Positions 1-11,015 of a stretch of DNA of 64,000 nucleotides are shown here, piece by piece (position 1 is the first letter of the stretch; each line of letters starts with the position of its first letter). This DNA is from Morchella semilibera (Eukaryota; Ascomycota; Pezizomycetes; Pezizales; Morchellaceae): positions 2,100,588 to 2,164,587 of the forward strand of contig CM018603.1 in NCBI GenBank assembly GCA_009192285.1. Reading direction: 5' to 3'. A program made the translations under genes and the position numbers. Below the pieces are notes generated by a model, which was not told the DNA's origin, searched no databases, and worked only from the letters and a program-made list of their open reading frames with translations.

Positions 1-728
1 AGGTCCTGGTTAAGTCCCTCCAACAAGCATTCAATCTTGGCCGCCTCGTTGAACTCAGAGTCGGCAGCATATCGCTGAAACTCTGCAAAGTACTCAGAAA
101 AGGTGCGTTGACGCTGCCTGATCTCCCTCAGATTACGAGCAGCAGTAGCAGCGCGATCCTGGTCCCCGATGGCCTTGTCCAAAATTTCAAAAAATTCCGC
201 CATGGAATCGAGAGCGATTCCCTCATCCGTAATATAGACTAGAAATTGGTCCGCCGCCGGTCCTTCCAGTCGAGAAATAGAATACGCCAATTGTTGAGCC
301 GAAGTAGGAAAACGATCGAGGTTAGCCGTAAGTTTAATTTGTAATTGTCTTTGAAAGGTCCGAAGGGTCTTGCGATCGCCCCAGTATTTCTCCGGGTCGT
401 GGAGTTTCTCTGACTTAGAGGGCTTGGTTAAGTCGTCATGGAGCTCCTCTAAACCTCCTTTGACTCCTTCTTGCAACCTTTTGATCTTGGCCCGTAGTCC
501 CTGGACTTCTTTATGGAACTCGGCCCGGCCTTGTTCTGTTTCGGAGCGGTGAGTGGTGAGGTCGACTGCATATTGCTGAACCCCTCCGTACGCTCTTTGG
601 AGAAGGGCGTATGCTTGCTTCGCTTCCTCCGTTGCGGCGGGGTCCACTTGAGGGTGAGCGACAAAGAACCCTTCGAGATCCGTATGGAGCTTTTGATAAT
701 CAAATGCATCGGTATTGGGGGTGGTCAT
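1..728 (-). CDS. Gypsy gag, 5' part, runs off the left edge (copy E)
   Basis: This is the N-terminal capsid (gag) region of a Ty3/Gypsy retrotransposon read on the minus strand, with its ATG at 728 and no stop before the window edge, giving about 242 codons. The product should form the virus-like particle that packages element RNA. Identity rests on near-identity to the gag of the full element at 18318-24504, which has a CCHC zinc knuckle further downstream. Unlike that copy, this one has no frameshift at the place corresponding to 23290-23340, so it looks like a younger or functional copy. It lies 61 bp downstream of an LTR (790-1420) in the correct order for an element whose pol lies to the left of the window. 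No ORF tool would call it complete because its stop is outside the window. Confidence 0.88.
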   Translation of the reverse strand, partial: MTTPNTDAFDYQKLHTDLEGFFVAHPQVDPAATEEAKQAYALLQRAYGGVQQYAVDLTTHRSETEQGRAEFHKEVQGLRAKIKRLQEGVKGGLEELHDDLTKPSKSEKLHDPEKYWGDRKTLRTFQRQLQIKLTANLDRFPTSAQQLAYSISRLEGPAADQFLVYITDEGIALDSMAEFFEILDKAIGDQDRAATAARNLREIRQRQRTFSEYFAEFQRYAADSEFNEAAKIECLLEGLNQD

Positions 729-777
729 GGTAGGCTATAGTGCGAGGAACTCGGACTGTGCCAGTCGAGCAAGAATG

Positions 778-789
778 GTCTCGTCTTAG
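778..789 (-). promoter_or_regulatory. Putative self-priming primer-binding site of copy E
   Basis: On the minus strand, two bases after the LTR end, the sequence AAGACGAGAC is exactly complementary to GTCTCGTCTT inside the same LTR (1110-1101). The same arrangement recurs in the full element, which suggests Tf1/sushi-type self-priming rather than a tRNA primer. The complementarity is seen; the mechanism is inferred. Confidence 0.55.
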
Positions 790-1420
790 TGTGACAGAGT
801 AACCTGACGCAAAGAAGAAGATGACAATGATGACGCAGATAGGCTCGAGGAGCACAGTCTACGAGACGAGGTAACTGACGAAGACAGCGACAACACCGGG
901 CAGGCACAAGCACAGACACCGGCGAAGACAAAGGCAAGGGTAAGAGCACAAGAGCACAGAGCAGGGAGAGTGAGGACCGAATGGACCTCAATGGGAACTA
1001 GGAGAGATACTATAGTTTCCCTCGTTGGAGGACAGAATCTTGGGTACGAGAAACTATGGCCGAAGGATAGGAGTATATTCCTATATACCTAGATAACAGG
1101 AAGACGAGACAGAGAAAAAAGAAAGAAAGAACTAAGGAAAACATCTATCCCCGCTATTTAACACACCTCCTCCACTAGTCTGCTATGACTCACACTTTCG
1201 CTCATAGAATCTCGTGGAAACCCGTCGCTACCACACCTCGTACTCCTCCCCACCATCTCCGCTATTCTCTATTACCAATCCATCACGCCATCGAACCTCC
1301 CAGAACCTAATGACGACAACCTCCACCTCGCACTCCCCACTCTCGCTTAACATTTCCCCAACAACCACAACCGTGCATCGTCTACCGAACTGTCGAAACA
1401 AATGCCAAGAGGCCGGGACA
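790..1420 (-). repeat. 5' LTR of Gypsy copy E
   Basis: A 631-bp long terminal repeat, read on minus as TGTCCCGG..GTCACA and on plus as TGTGAC..GGGACA. It matches the paired LTRs of the full Gypsy element at 18318-24504 along its whole length. It supplies the promoter and polyadenylation signals of the element. A TTAAATA-like box lies about 40-50 nt upstream of a pyrimidine tract and the GTCTCGTCTT motif (complement at 1101-1110), a plausible transcription start. The following bases (CCCGA) cannot be compared with the other end, which is outside the window. Confidence 0.9.
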
Positions 1421-1807
1421 CCCGAATCCCTTGCTGTCCCGTACGAAATCCTCTGGAATTTTTACTCCTATTACTACAAAATCAATTTGCTATCCTGTAC
1501 AAAATCCTTAGAATCTTGGCCATCCGGCATATCGAGTTGGCACTGTACTACAATACTCTATGTTTCAGAAATATAGAAGTAAGACATTGGGAGGTGATTT
1601 GGTTGGTCAGTTGGACAAATTTGCAAGGATTGATGAGAGGGTAGGTGCCTAAGCACGATACATCAAATCTAGACAGTTGGAGCAGGTAGAAAGAAACCAC
1701 AAACTGACACAACGAAGAACTATTAGAAAATTAAAAACCGGGAAAGAGTAAATCGACTGGGCAGGTGAATCCATTACCATTAGGGGGCCAGTCCGACCGC
1801 AGTCGAC
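1421..1807. other. Unassigned spacer
   Basis: I see no coding, RNA or repeat signal in these 387 bp. It separates the left Gypsy LTR from the next solo LTR. Short open frames here have no recognisable domain. Confidence 0.5.
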
Positions 1808-2439
1808 TGTCCCGGCGTCTTGGCATCGGTTCCAAGGGTTCGGTAGTCGAAGCGCTGTTATGATTGTTAGGGTAATGCTAAGCGAGGAAGGGGTGAATTA
1901 AGGGGGGGTGTCGTTATTGGATTCTAGGAGGTTCGATGGCGTGATGGATTTGTAATGTAATTAGCAGGAGATGGTGGGGAGGAATATGAGGTGTGGTTGC
2001 GATGGGTTTCTACGGGTTTCTAGGAGGTGATGTATGAGTCATAGCGGACTGGTGAAGGAGGGATGTTAAATAGCGGGGATAGATGTTTTCCTTAGTTCTT
2101 TCTTTCTTTTCTCTCTATCTCGTCTTCCTGTTATCTCGGTACATAGGAATCTACTCCTATTTTCAAGCCATAGTCCTTCGTACCACAGATTCTGTCCTCT
2201 AGAAAGAGGAAACCTATAGTACCTTTGATCGTTCTCGTTGAGGTCTATCCGGTCCTCACTCTTCCTGTCCTGCACCCTTGTGCCTTTGCCCTTGCCTTTG
2301 CCTTTGCCAATGCTTGTGCTTGTGCCTGCCCAGTGTTGTCCTTGTCTTCGTCGGTCTCCTCGTCGCTGAGGCTGTGCTCCTTGGGTCCTTCTGTATCATC
2401 ATTGTCATCTTCTTCTTTGCGTCGGGTTACTCCGTCACA
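1808..2439 (-). repeat. Solo Gypsy LTR
   Basis: A 632-bp LTR of the same family (TGTCCC..GTCACA on the plus strand) with no internal region attached. It is flanked by TCGAC on the left and TCAAC on the right, a 5-bp target duplication with one mismatch, as expected for a solo LTR left after LTR-LTR recombination. Confidence 0.85.
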
Positions 2440-3326
2440 TCAACTACGAGGAGCCAGTCTATGGATGGACTGCCTTGGCGTTTTGGACTGCATTGTAGAC
2501 TGCATGGACTGGGACTTTCGAAACTTGGCAGTCCGTCTAGCAGAATCAATGACTACTAGACTATGGACTACATAAGTAATAGGTTTAGTTAATTATTACC
2601 TTGGCGATGTGTTAAAAGTCAAAGTGACCATTCAGCCGGCGGGGGAGCTAAACATCAATTTTTTTTACTGTAATAAGAAAATCTTTGCAGCTGTATCTGC
2701 TGTGCGGTTTTGCACAAATGATTGACTGAAGTCCTTCTGGCATATATTGTAACAATAGAGTGGCCGGTAGCCTAACTACCTGATGGCCAAATCGCACATA
2801 GAAGGCAGATATAGGAGTCATGCCCGTCAGACTACTATAAATACTGTCCAGGACTAGGTACAGATTTACAGTATAAAAAAGGGGGTGGGATTACTACAGT
2901 GACAATATGGTAGTGGTATGATATTCTTACCCATACCGGCATTAGGGGAAATATAAATTGTAAAGAGTACTAATTAGCTAGTCTCATGCCCATCCCCTAT
3001 TTTGGTGTAGTTGGAGATGGAGTCCGGTATTGAGCACACCACATAAAGAAATACCGATTGGGTCTGGGAACGAGACTACTAATTAGTATGTCTAAGCTCG
3101 AAAGGCAGAATTAGGGTTAGGGAATGAAAGCTTTGAGTATCCTGCAGTTTTGCTAGAGTACTACTGTAGTGAATAGGGTTGAGTATTAAGACTAACCTTG
3201 CATTTTCTGGAGTATGTATTCTGGCTACAACTGTATTTTTACTGTACTTGCTCAGCCCCGGTACCCATAAAGCTAAATATATTGAATTACCTAGTATTTG
3301 TAGTAGTGCTGTAGCAGTATCGTACT
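2440..3326. other. Unassigned AT-rich spacer
   Basis: I see nothing I can name in this 887-bp stretch. It holds a few short poly(T)/poly(A) runs and no open frame with a recognisable family. Confidence 0.5.
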
Positions 3327-4604
3327 TGTGACGGAGTAACTGGGAGGCAAGGTAGCGGAAGACAATAATGACGCAGAAGGATTCGAGAAGCATAGCCAGC
3401 ACAACGCGAACATTGACAAAGGTGAGGACAACAACAGGCAGGCACAAGCATAGTGTCCCGGCGTCTTGGCATCAGTCCTGAGGGTTCTGTAGTTGAAGCG
3501 CTGTTGTGATTGTTTAGGAATGGTTAAGTGAGGGAGGGGTGTGGTAAAGGGGGGTGTCGTCATTAGGTTCTAGGAGGTTCGATGGCGTGATGGATTTGTA
3601 ATATAAATAGCGGAGATGGTGGGGAGGAATACAAGGTATGGATGCGACGGGTTTCTGTGGGTTTCTATCAACTGATGTATGAGTCATAGCGGACTGGTGG
3701 AGGAGAAGTGTTAAATAGCGGGGTTAGATGTTTTCCTTAGTTCTTTCTCTCTTTTCTCTCTGTCTTGTCTTCCCGTCATCTCGATATATAGGAATATACT
3801 CCTATTTCTAAGCTATAGTTCCTCGCCTCCAAGATCCTGTCCTCTTCAAGAGGAAAACCTATAGCACCTCTCATAGTTCCTGTTGAGGTCCATCCGGTCC
3901 TTACTTTCCCCGCTCTGCATCCCGTTGCCCTTTCCCTTGCCTTTGCTTCCGCCGGTGCCTGTGCTTGTGCCTGCCTGGTATTGTCTCTGTCTTCGTCGGT
4001 CTTCTCGTTGCATAAACTGTGCTCCTCGAGTTCTTCTGCATCATCATTGTCATCTTCTTCTTTGCGTCGAGTTACTCCATCACACACAGGCACCGGCGAG
4101 GGCAAAGGCAAGAGCAAAGGCAAAAGAGTACAGGGTATAGGAAGTAAGGACCGGATGGACCTCAACGAGATTGATGAGAGATGCTATGGGTTTTCTCATT
4201 GCTGAGGTCAGAGTTCGGGGTCAGAGGAGCAATAACTTGGAGATAGGAGTATAGTATTTCTATATATCGAGAGAACAGGAAGACGAGACAGAGGGAAAAG
4301 AAAGAAAGAAACTAAAGAGAAAATCTTCCTACGCCATTTAACACTCTCCTCCACCAGTCTACTATCACTCATACCTTTGTCCATAGAGTCCCCTAGAAGA
4401 CCTGTTACTGCCACACCTCGTATTCCTCCCCATCCCTCTTCTAATTATATTACAAGCCCAACATGCCATAGAATCTTGTAGAATCTAATGACGACACCCT
4501 CACCTTATCGCATCCCCTCCTCACTTAACAATCCTTGATTAGTGACTCAGATAACATCACTCCAACTACCAATCCCTCGGGACTGATACCAAGAGACCAG
4601 GACA
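3327..4604 (+). repeat. Gypsy LTR interrupted by a second LTR
   Basis: An LTR in TGTGAC..GGACA orientation begins at 3327, breaks off at 3453 and resumes at 4085, ending at 4604. The missing centre is replaced by an inverted LTR. The two halves join smoothly on the family sequence around the GCACAAGCACAGG stretch, so this is a nested insertion and not two fragments. Confidence 0.82.
3454..4084 (-). repeat. Solo Gypsy LTR nested in another LTR
   Basis: A 631-bp LTR (TGTCCC..CACA) inserted in reverse into the LTR at 3327-4604. The flanks CATAG and CACAG form a 5-bp target duplication with one mismatch. It is therefore younger than its host LTR. Confidence 0.85.
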
Positions 4605-4689
4605 ATTGAGCATAAAGATAGTACATTATGTACAGTATAAAAAAAAGGAGTGGGATCACTATTGTTTCACTAGCATAAAAGTATAGTAC

Positions 4690-5338
4690 TGTCCCAGCAT
4701 TTTGGCATCGGTCCCAAAGGTTCGGTAGTGGAAGCGCTGTTATCACTAATGAAGGATTGTTAAGCGAGGAGAGGATGCGATAAGGTGAAGGTGTCGTCAT
4801 TAGATTCTACGAGATTTTATGGCGTGATGGATCTGTAATATAATTAGAGGAGAGATGGAGAGGAATTCGAGGTGTGGCAGTAATAGGTTTTCTATGGGAT
4901 TCTATGGACAAAGGTATGAGTGATGGTAGACTGTCAGAGGACAGTGTTAAATAGCGCAAGAGGACTTTTCCTTTAGTTCTTTCTTTCTTTCCTCTCTATC
5001 TCGTCTTCCTACTATCTTGATACATAGGAATATACTCCTATCTCTGGTTATAGCCCTCTCGATTTCGTGATCTGTCTTCAGTAACGAGGGAATCCATAGC
5101 CTGAGTACCGCTCATTATTCTCGTTGAAGTCCAATCCGTCCTAACTACTTCTGCCTTGTGCTCTTTTGCCTCTGCCCCTGCCTCTACCCCTGCCTTTGCC
5201 CTTGTCGGTGCCTTTACCTATGGCCGCTTGGGATAACCCTTGCCTTCATCGGTGTCCTCGTTGTCCTGGTGGTACTCTTCGAGCCCTTCAGCGTCATCAT
5301 TGTCATCTTCTACTTTGCGTTGGGTTACTCCATCAGAT
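4690..5338 (-). repeat. Solo Gypsy LTR, diverged
   Basis: An LTR of the same family beginning TGTCCCAGC at 4690 and ending near ATCAGA at 5338, where the usual CACA end is mutated. It is more diverged than the other solo copies and no clean target duplication is visible. Confidence 0.75.
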
Positions 5339-5483
5339 CAATACAAATTATTTGGCAGAGTAATAAAGACTTCCTGGGGGAGGGATCAAGATAATGATGC
5401 AGGGAAAATTGACGGACACAGCCAAGGCTAACGGAAGTGCAAGACAGCAGCGAAGATATCATGGAGCGAGGGGAGGACAGGAA

Positions 5484-5592
5484 CATCAGCAAGAGTTTAC
5501 AAGTCTCAGGAGATTACAGGGATCTCAGGAGACTCAGGAGACTGTCAGGAGAATCAGGAGACTCCAGTCACAAATGGTGAAGTTTGCTGATG
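5484..5592. mobile_element. 109-bp Plavaka-type miniature element, short variant
   Basis: It starts CATCAGCAAG and ends TTTGCTGATG, the same inverted ends as the large Plavaka elements here, and it is filled with CTCAGGAGAC-type repeats. It is 28 bp shorter than the five 137-bp members of the family. It encodes nothing and would need a transposase in trans. A solo LTR has inserted at its right end (TGATG). Confidence 0.8.
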
Positions 5593-6224
5593 TGTGACGG
5601 GGTTACCTGACGCAAAGAAGAAGATGACAATGATGACGCTGAAGGACTCGAGGAGCACAGCCTAAGCGACGAGAAGACCGATGAAGACAAAAGCCACACC
5701 AGCGGGCACAAGCGCAGGCACCGCCGAGGGCAAAAGCAAGGGCAAAGGCACAGGAGCACAGAGCAGGAAGAGTAAGGACCGGATGGACCTCAACGAGAAC
5801 GATGAGAGGTATTATGGAGTTCCCCTTTCTAGAGGACAGAGTCTTGGGTACGAGAAACTATGGCTTTTGGAAATAGGAGTAGATTCCTATGTACCAGAAT
5901 AACAGGAAGACGAGACAGAGAGAAAAGAAAGAAAGAACTAAGGAAAACATCTAACCCCGCTATTTAACACTTCTCCTCCACCAGTCCGCTATGACTCATA
6001 CATTAGTTCATAGAAACCCACAGAAACCCGTCGCATCTACACCTCGCATTCCTCCCACCATCTCCGCTATTTACATTACAATTTTATCACACCATCGAAC
6101 CTCCTAGAACCAAATGACGACACCCCCTTCTCAGCATACCTCCTCCTCGCTTAACATTTCCCCAACAACCACTACAGCGCTTTGACTACCGAACCTTCGG
6201 AACTAATGCCAAGACACTGGGACA
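5593..6224 (+). repeat. Solo Gypsy LTR with perfect TGATG duplication
   Basis: A 632-bp LTR (TGTGAC..GGGACA) flanked on both sides by TGATG, a perfect 5-bp target duplication. The target is the last five bases of the miniature element at 5484-5592, so the LTR arrived after the miniature element. Confidence 0.9.
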
Positions 6225-6631
6225 TGATGAATGAGATGAGCTAAAGTATACAATTGAGCCGGGACAAGAGCGGAGCGGGGTATTATAGTAGGAGGAGTGA
6301 AGCCTGAGGGCAGAGAATTCACAAGGAGTCTTTGATACAGACGTGTAGACAAAGGTACCAGTAAAGGACGCGTTCTACTGTAATAGGCGAGAAAATAAGT
6401 GAAGTGAGGCACAGCGAGACAAAACTAGCATTCGAGAACGAGACGAGATGAGATACCAGAACTATGGTGGAGACGGAGGCTAGGAGTATGCTGAGATCCC
6501 ACTCAGGATATCAGGGACGTCTTGGCAATAACTAAAGGTCCTGAAGTATATATTGACTAAAAGCACATGAATGTTGTATAAAGAAAGGAGAAGAAGAAAA
6601 GAAGTGCTACAAGCGAGGGAGAGAGCTCCCT
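6225..6631. other. Unassigned spacer
   Basis: Purine-rich on the plus strand, with no recognisable gene or repeat in 407 bp. Confidence 0.45.
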
Positions 6632-7247
6632 TGTAACAGAGTAATCGAAACGTAATATAACAGATGACAATGACTCGGATGACACAGAAGGACTTGAGAA
6701 GTATAGCTAGGAACAATGACGACGTCAGCCAGGCACAAGTACAGGTACCCGCAAGGGCAAAGGTAGAAGCAGGTGCGAACGGGGTGCAGGGTAGGGCAGG
6801 GGAAGTTGGGGCCAGGTAGGGCCCAGGGCAAGGGTAAGGAGAAACTATAGAGTCACCCTCTTTGAAAGCGAGTTTGGAAGGAGAGATACTATGGCTATTG
6901 ATAGGAGTATATTCGTATATTGACAGGAAGACGAGACAGAGAAGAAAGAAAGAAAAGAACTACAGGAAAAGTCTACTCCTGTTACTTAACATCGTCCTTC
7001 ATGAGTCCGATTATGACTCATACATCGAACTATAGAATCTTCTGGAAACCTACTGACATCATACCTCGTATTTCTCCCCACTATCTTCTCACAACCTATT
7101 ACCAATCCTCCCTGCGACTGAAGCTTGTAGAAACAAATGACAACAGTCACACCTCATCTCACCCCATCCTCGCCTAACATAAATATATTAATCCTAACAC
7201 CGCTCTGTCTACCGAACCATCAGGACCGATACCAAAACGTTAGGTCA
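6632..7247 (+). repeat. Strongly diverged Gypsy LTR
   Basis: It begins TGTAACAGAG and ends TAGGTCA and keeps landmarks of the family (the GACAATGA block, the AGGAAGACGAGACAG block, and the TATGACTCATAC and ACCAAAACG ends). Many substitutions make it one of the oldest LTRs in the window. Confidence 0.7.
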
Positions 7248-7403
7248 TCCCTATAGATAGCTCCAAAATCTCTTCGTTGACTCATTTCATAGAAACCCCA
7301 GCGCAACACTCCATGAGAACTACATGCATATCATTAACATATATCAAACCCCTGTTACTGAAATCCATAGAACCCAATAGAAAACCCTGACTAATCCTAC
7401 TTC
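7248..7403 (+). repeat. LTR scrap next to LINE A
   Basis: A short stretch resembling the middle-to-3' part of a Gypsy LTR (GACTCAT, CATAGAAACCC, ATAGAACC). It abuts the abrupt 3' end of LINE A, which has lost its tail there. Confidence 0.45.
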
Positions 7404-9700
7404 CCACTCGGATATGGCATACAAAGAAAGCACCCAATCATCACGGTCATATAATATCCTTCATAAAGCGAATTCTCCTCATGGCCGTGTTCCTATCAAC
7501 TCTCTTTCAAGGTTATCATGCATGTTGTCCTCTCCATTCCAGCTCATAACGATAGGTGCAAGCACCTTAGTGACTATCCTTCTCCTTCTCTTTCTCCTTC
7601 TTCCCCAAGTCCCCCCCATCCAACGTGTTCCCTTCTATCTCCATCCCTCTCCACTATTGTCCAGTTCCTAGTGGCGATCTAGGATGGTAGAAGAAACTTA
7701 TCGATGGTTGCCTGAAGTTCTTTGTCTGTATGCATGGCGGTCATCCAGTTGAGTGGCATTGGTTTGATTGTAGCGGTAAAATCTTTTCTGAGTTCTGGTA
7801 GTGGATGTTGTTTGCAGTAAAGTAGTAGGTGAGTTGGGGTTTCCTGGAAGTACCCGCATCTGCATTCCGCTGTGTCAATGTTTGTTGTTGGTATTCTGGA
7901 TAGGTATGATTTGGTGTATCCATGGCCTATTTGCATTTGGGTGATTGTGCTTGCAAGTTTCCTTGGTATATTTCGACGAAGGGGTGTAGACATCTTGGAG
8001 GAAGGAGCACCTCTGTAGCTCCTTCCTTTCTTCACAGTTTTCCAGTTCTCTCTCCAAGTAGCGATAGACTGCTCCTTGATTTCCCTCTTCAAGTGGGTGA
8101 TTGATACCCTTGCACCTGGTTCTACCCTTTCACCCTGTGCCCCTCCTTTTGCCAACCTGTCTGCGTGTTCGTTGCCATCCACCTCCACATGTCCTGGTAC
8201 CCAGTGGATATGTGTTTTGATGTTTAGTGCTTCAAGTTCCAATAGGTTTGATCTTGCTAGTTGAACCCAATGTTGGCCTGGGAATGCTTCCGGTTTTCTC
8301 ATCCTCCGTACCGCTGCCTGGTTGTCTGAATAGATCCAGACATCACTTGTGGAGTAACTTGAGTTTCTGATCTCTTTCCGCACAAGCTGTGTAGCTTGAG
8401 CTATTGCGTAAAGTTCGCAATCAAAGACTTCCACCTCTTTTCCAAGATGGTAGAATTGCTCCACCACTATTTCATTGCCTCTAATGCCAACGACTTCAGC
8501 CCCAGCTTTTCCTTCCATTCGGGATCCATCAGAGTAGAATATACCAAACGGTGTAAGTTGTTGTAATTCCCTTGAGTTGTTTGTCTATGGTTTTGTGCTG
8601 CTGTATCTTTGTCCGTCATATCAATCTGGATATCTATGATGTTCTGATGCCATGGGGGACAGGCAATTGTATCTATGTCTTCCACTAGACTTTGAGGTTG
8701 AATCCAATCGCTGACTTTGTTTAGGATCCGGTGTAACCTGGACTGGTACTATGGCCTAGCACCAGCAGAGTGCCATGGGGTAGCTGTAGGTTCTTCCCCT
8801 CTTCCTGTTTCCTGTGTACTTGGAAATGAATCTGGGCTGAATATGCTGATAGGGTGGCTGGCCGGCATGCTCAGAATGCGTAGAGCATATTTCTGTTGTT
8901 GGAGGTCAATCCTGATCTCTATGGGTAGTAGTGCAGTTTCTGCTTGGAGTGCTGATATTGGTGTTGTTCTGAAAGCACCAGTGATCCTTCTCATCACATT
9001 GTTTTGTATCTTCTGAAGCTGCGTTTTGTATCCTATCTGTCCGTTCCACCAAACCTCTGCACCAAAATCACTGATAGTAGTGACGCAGGTCTGATAGAGC
9101 TGTCTGAGAACTGTCTGGCTCAGCCCTTTTTCTGTACTTCCTAACCTGGCGAGTGCAAGAAATGCCCTCATAGCTGAAGCCGCTTTAGTTTTGACATGAG
9201 GTTTGAAAGATAGCTTCCTATCAAACCAAACACCCAACCATCTCAGTATATCGCTGGCCTCAACCAGAGTACCATCAGGCATTCTGACCTTGGCTGTATC
9301 CGTAGTGTTTGTAGTTTGTTTGTTGTGGAAGTAGAGTAGTTCTGTTTTGGGGTTGTCGAACGCCAGAGCATTAGCTTCACCCCATGTGACAGTTAGCTGT
9401 GCCATTCTCTCCAAGTGTCTGCAGTTTGAGCTCTCATCTTTTCCCACCATTATCATGCCAATGTCATCAATATAGCTGGGGATTTGCTGGTGAGGAAACT
9501 GGCGTTGAAGAATATCGAAGAGTGGTGATAAGTAGAGAAGAAAAAGAATCGGCGATGTTGGACTTCCCTGTGGAATTCCTGTTCCTATTGTTGACATAGG
9601 TTCTTGTTGCCCATCAAAGGCTAGCGAAGCTTTCCTGTTGCTTAGGAGGTTGTCTATCCATCTGACTATTTGAGTGGGCAGGCGTTTTTCTTTCGCTGTT
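7404..9700 (-). mobile_element. LINE A: 5'-truncated Tad1-type LINE in a Plavaka gene
   Basis: A non-LTR retrotransposon copy reading right to left. Its 5' end is truncated within the reverse transcriptase and joins the Plavaka accessory gene at the sequence CTTCACTAGAAGG (complement at 9701-9713). Its 3' end stops at GGCATATCCGAG without the AAAT tail that other copies have. It is almost identical to the 3' part of LINE D (42438-44300), including the same nonsense codon and the same 2-bp insertion in RNase H, but differs more in its first 50 bp. Flanks suggest that it is one half of a rearranged insertion. Confidence 0.9.
7679..8518 (-). pseudogene. LINE A RNase H domain and C-terminal zinc finger
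   Basis: This frame encodes the RNase H domain that follows reverse transcriptase in Tad1-type LINEs. Visible motifs are the FDCELYA, YSDNQAA and HWVPGHVEVDGNEHAD blocks carrying the acidic residues, then a C-x-C..H..C motif (CRCGYFQETPTHLLLYC). The first catalytic block (YSDGS in LINE C) is broken here by a 2-bp insertion that changes frame just before the ORF, so the domain cannot be made as a fusion with RT. The frame begins at an internal ATG and is not a natural start. Confidence 0.85.
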
Positions 9701-10041
9701 CCTTCTAGTGAAGGTGTTTGAGGCATTTTGGTAGGCCCAGTAACGATTGCCAAAGGCCTGTGAAGCACCGCACAGAGCCTTAAAGGTTCTGTCTCTGTGG
9801 TTTTGAGCCAACCTTCCAGTTCTTCAGAATCTCCGATCTGCACATATTCCGGATTTGGGGGATAGGGTGCCTGCCTCCGGGGGGCCGAATTGGACAACGC
9901 CTGTAGAAGGCTCGGAAAGCCCTTGCGGGGCTCCCTGGAGCCACTAGTAGGGCTCACTTTATTGCAAGTATTTCTAAATCTTGCATAGACAACCCCTGAA
10001 GAATGTTGATGAAGGGGATAAGTGATCCGGGCCCGTACCAA
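8749..10041 (-). pseudogene. Chimeric frame: Plavaka accessory ORF2 fused to LINE RT
   Basis: A 430-codon open frame whose first part (to ..PSLEG) is the middle of the Plavaka accessory protein (paralogue of 57694-58935) and whose remainder, from TAKEKRLP onward, is LINE reverse transcriptase with GIPQGSPTSP and YIDDIG catalytic motifs. The fusion follows directly from insertion of the 5'-truncated LINE A at 9700/9701. The stop at 8749 is a nonsense codon (CAG to TAG) ahead of RNase H. The upstream part of the accessory gene has frameshift and nonsense damage, so there is no evidence the chimera is expressed. The start at 10041 is only the first available codon. Confidence 0.8.
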
Positions 10042-10577
10042 TCCTAGTGGCGGTATATATTGCTGGGGATGCCTGTAACCCTTTCTGGATCAATAATATG
10101 TATGGTTATCGCCGGCCTGTAGGGTATTTCCAAGGCCGGCCAGTACTCCGGTGTGGTCTGCAGTCCGTTTGTGCGGGCAGGAGGTGCCCCGGAGGTGGGT
10201 GTATCTTTAACTTCATCATCCGCGGCCCCCAAAGCCCCGCCGTGGCATTGGGCTGTCCTGTTTCTCTTCTGGGATAGATAGATAATGAGGCGGAGGAGGG
10301 CTGCTTGGATCTTTATAGAGTCCTCTGAAGCCTTTGCTGACCATGTGGTCTTTAGCGCCTTGATGGCCCTGTGGTACATGCAAAATTGACACAAATTGTT
10401 GAATAATTGTTCGCCCGAGGTGACTTTATTAACCCACCCTATTCTTACCATCTCGTCCGCGAGCTCGCTACGGAGAGACTTATAGATAGTATCTTTTCCA
10501 GTCAATTGTAGGATTCTTCAGCAGTCGTGGATTGTCGTGCACTTGTACGTAGCAGCTGGTCTCCCGCGTGGTGACAT
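9701..10577 (-). pseudogene. Accessory ORF2 homologue, element A
   Basis: Minus-strand counterpart of the 413-aa gene at 57694-58935, from its ATG at 10577 to the LINE A junction. An early CGA-to-TGA change (..HDC*RIL..) and frame breaks near 10041 kill it, and LINE A removes the last third. The function of the family is unknown to me. It lies beside the ORF1 paralogue (11315-13643), as in element C. Confidence 0.85.
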
Positions 10578-10784
10578 GGTTGGAGCCTTTTCCGGGTTTG
10601 TCAGGCCTTTTTGTAGGTCTGGGGTAGGTGTTGAGATTTGAAGGGACGTTTATAGATGCGGCTGTCAATGGCTTGAATATAGAGCTTCAGAGTGGATACT
10701 GTACCATCTTAAATATCGTATCACATGATATGACTCGAATCAGGAGAGGCACCAAGCACACTAATCAGGCTTTTGAAGCCATCT

Positions 10785-11015
10785 GAAGGCTCGAGGAGCC
10801 TCCTGCCCAGGAGAGCTTGGGAAGTTTTGCTTAATCATCAGTAGTCTCCGGAGATATCAGGAGGGCTTGGCGAGCCCTCAGGAGAGCCCAGGAGATTGAC
10901 AGGGATTACAGGAGAGCTTGGGAGGTTTCGCTTAATCATCAGTAGTCTCCGGAGATATCAGGAGGGCTTGGCGAGCCCTCAGGAGAGCCTAGGAGATTGG
11001 CAGGGATCACAGGAG
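10785..11015 (-). repeat. Array of the 101-bp CTCAGGAGAGCC repeat, element A
   Basis: About two units of the repeat containing GGAGATATCAGGAGGGCTTGG, CTCAGGAGAGCC and GGTTTCGCTTAATCATCAG. It sits between the two accessory pseudogenes, as the array at 56933-57310 does in element C. Confidence 0.85.

Noticed and set aside
2225-2575. Frames rich in Cys, Leu, Pro and Ala within LTRs (also near 3883, 5158, 18172 and 23867)
   Set aside because: They come from the GGCAAGGGCAAAGG-type stretch inside every LTR copy and appear in several frames at once.
8518-8749. Reading LINE A as a separate full-length insertion independent of LINE D
   Set aside because: It lacks its tail, shares D's lesions, and its one junction has the same target duplication as D's other end; a shared origin explains this better, although I keep the alternative open.
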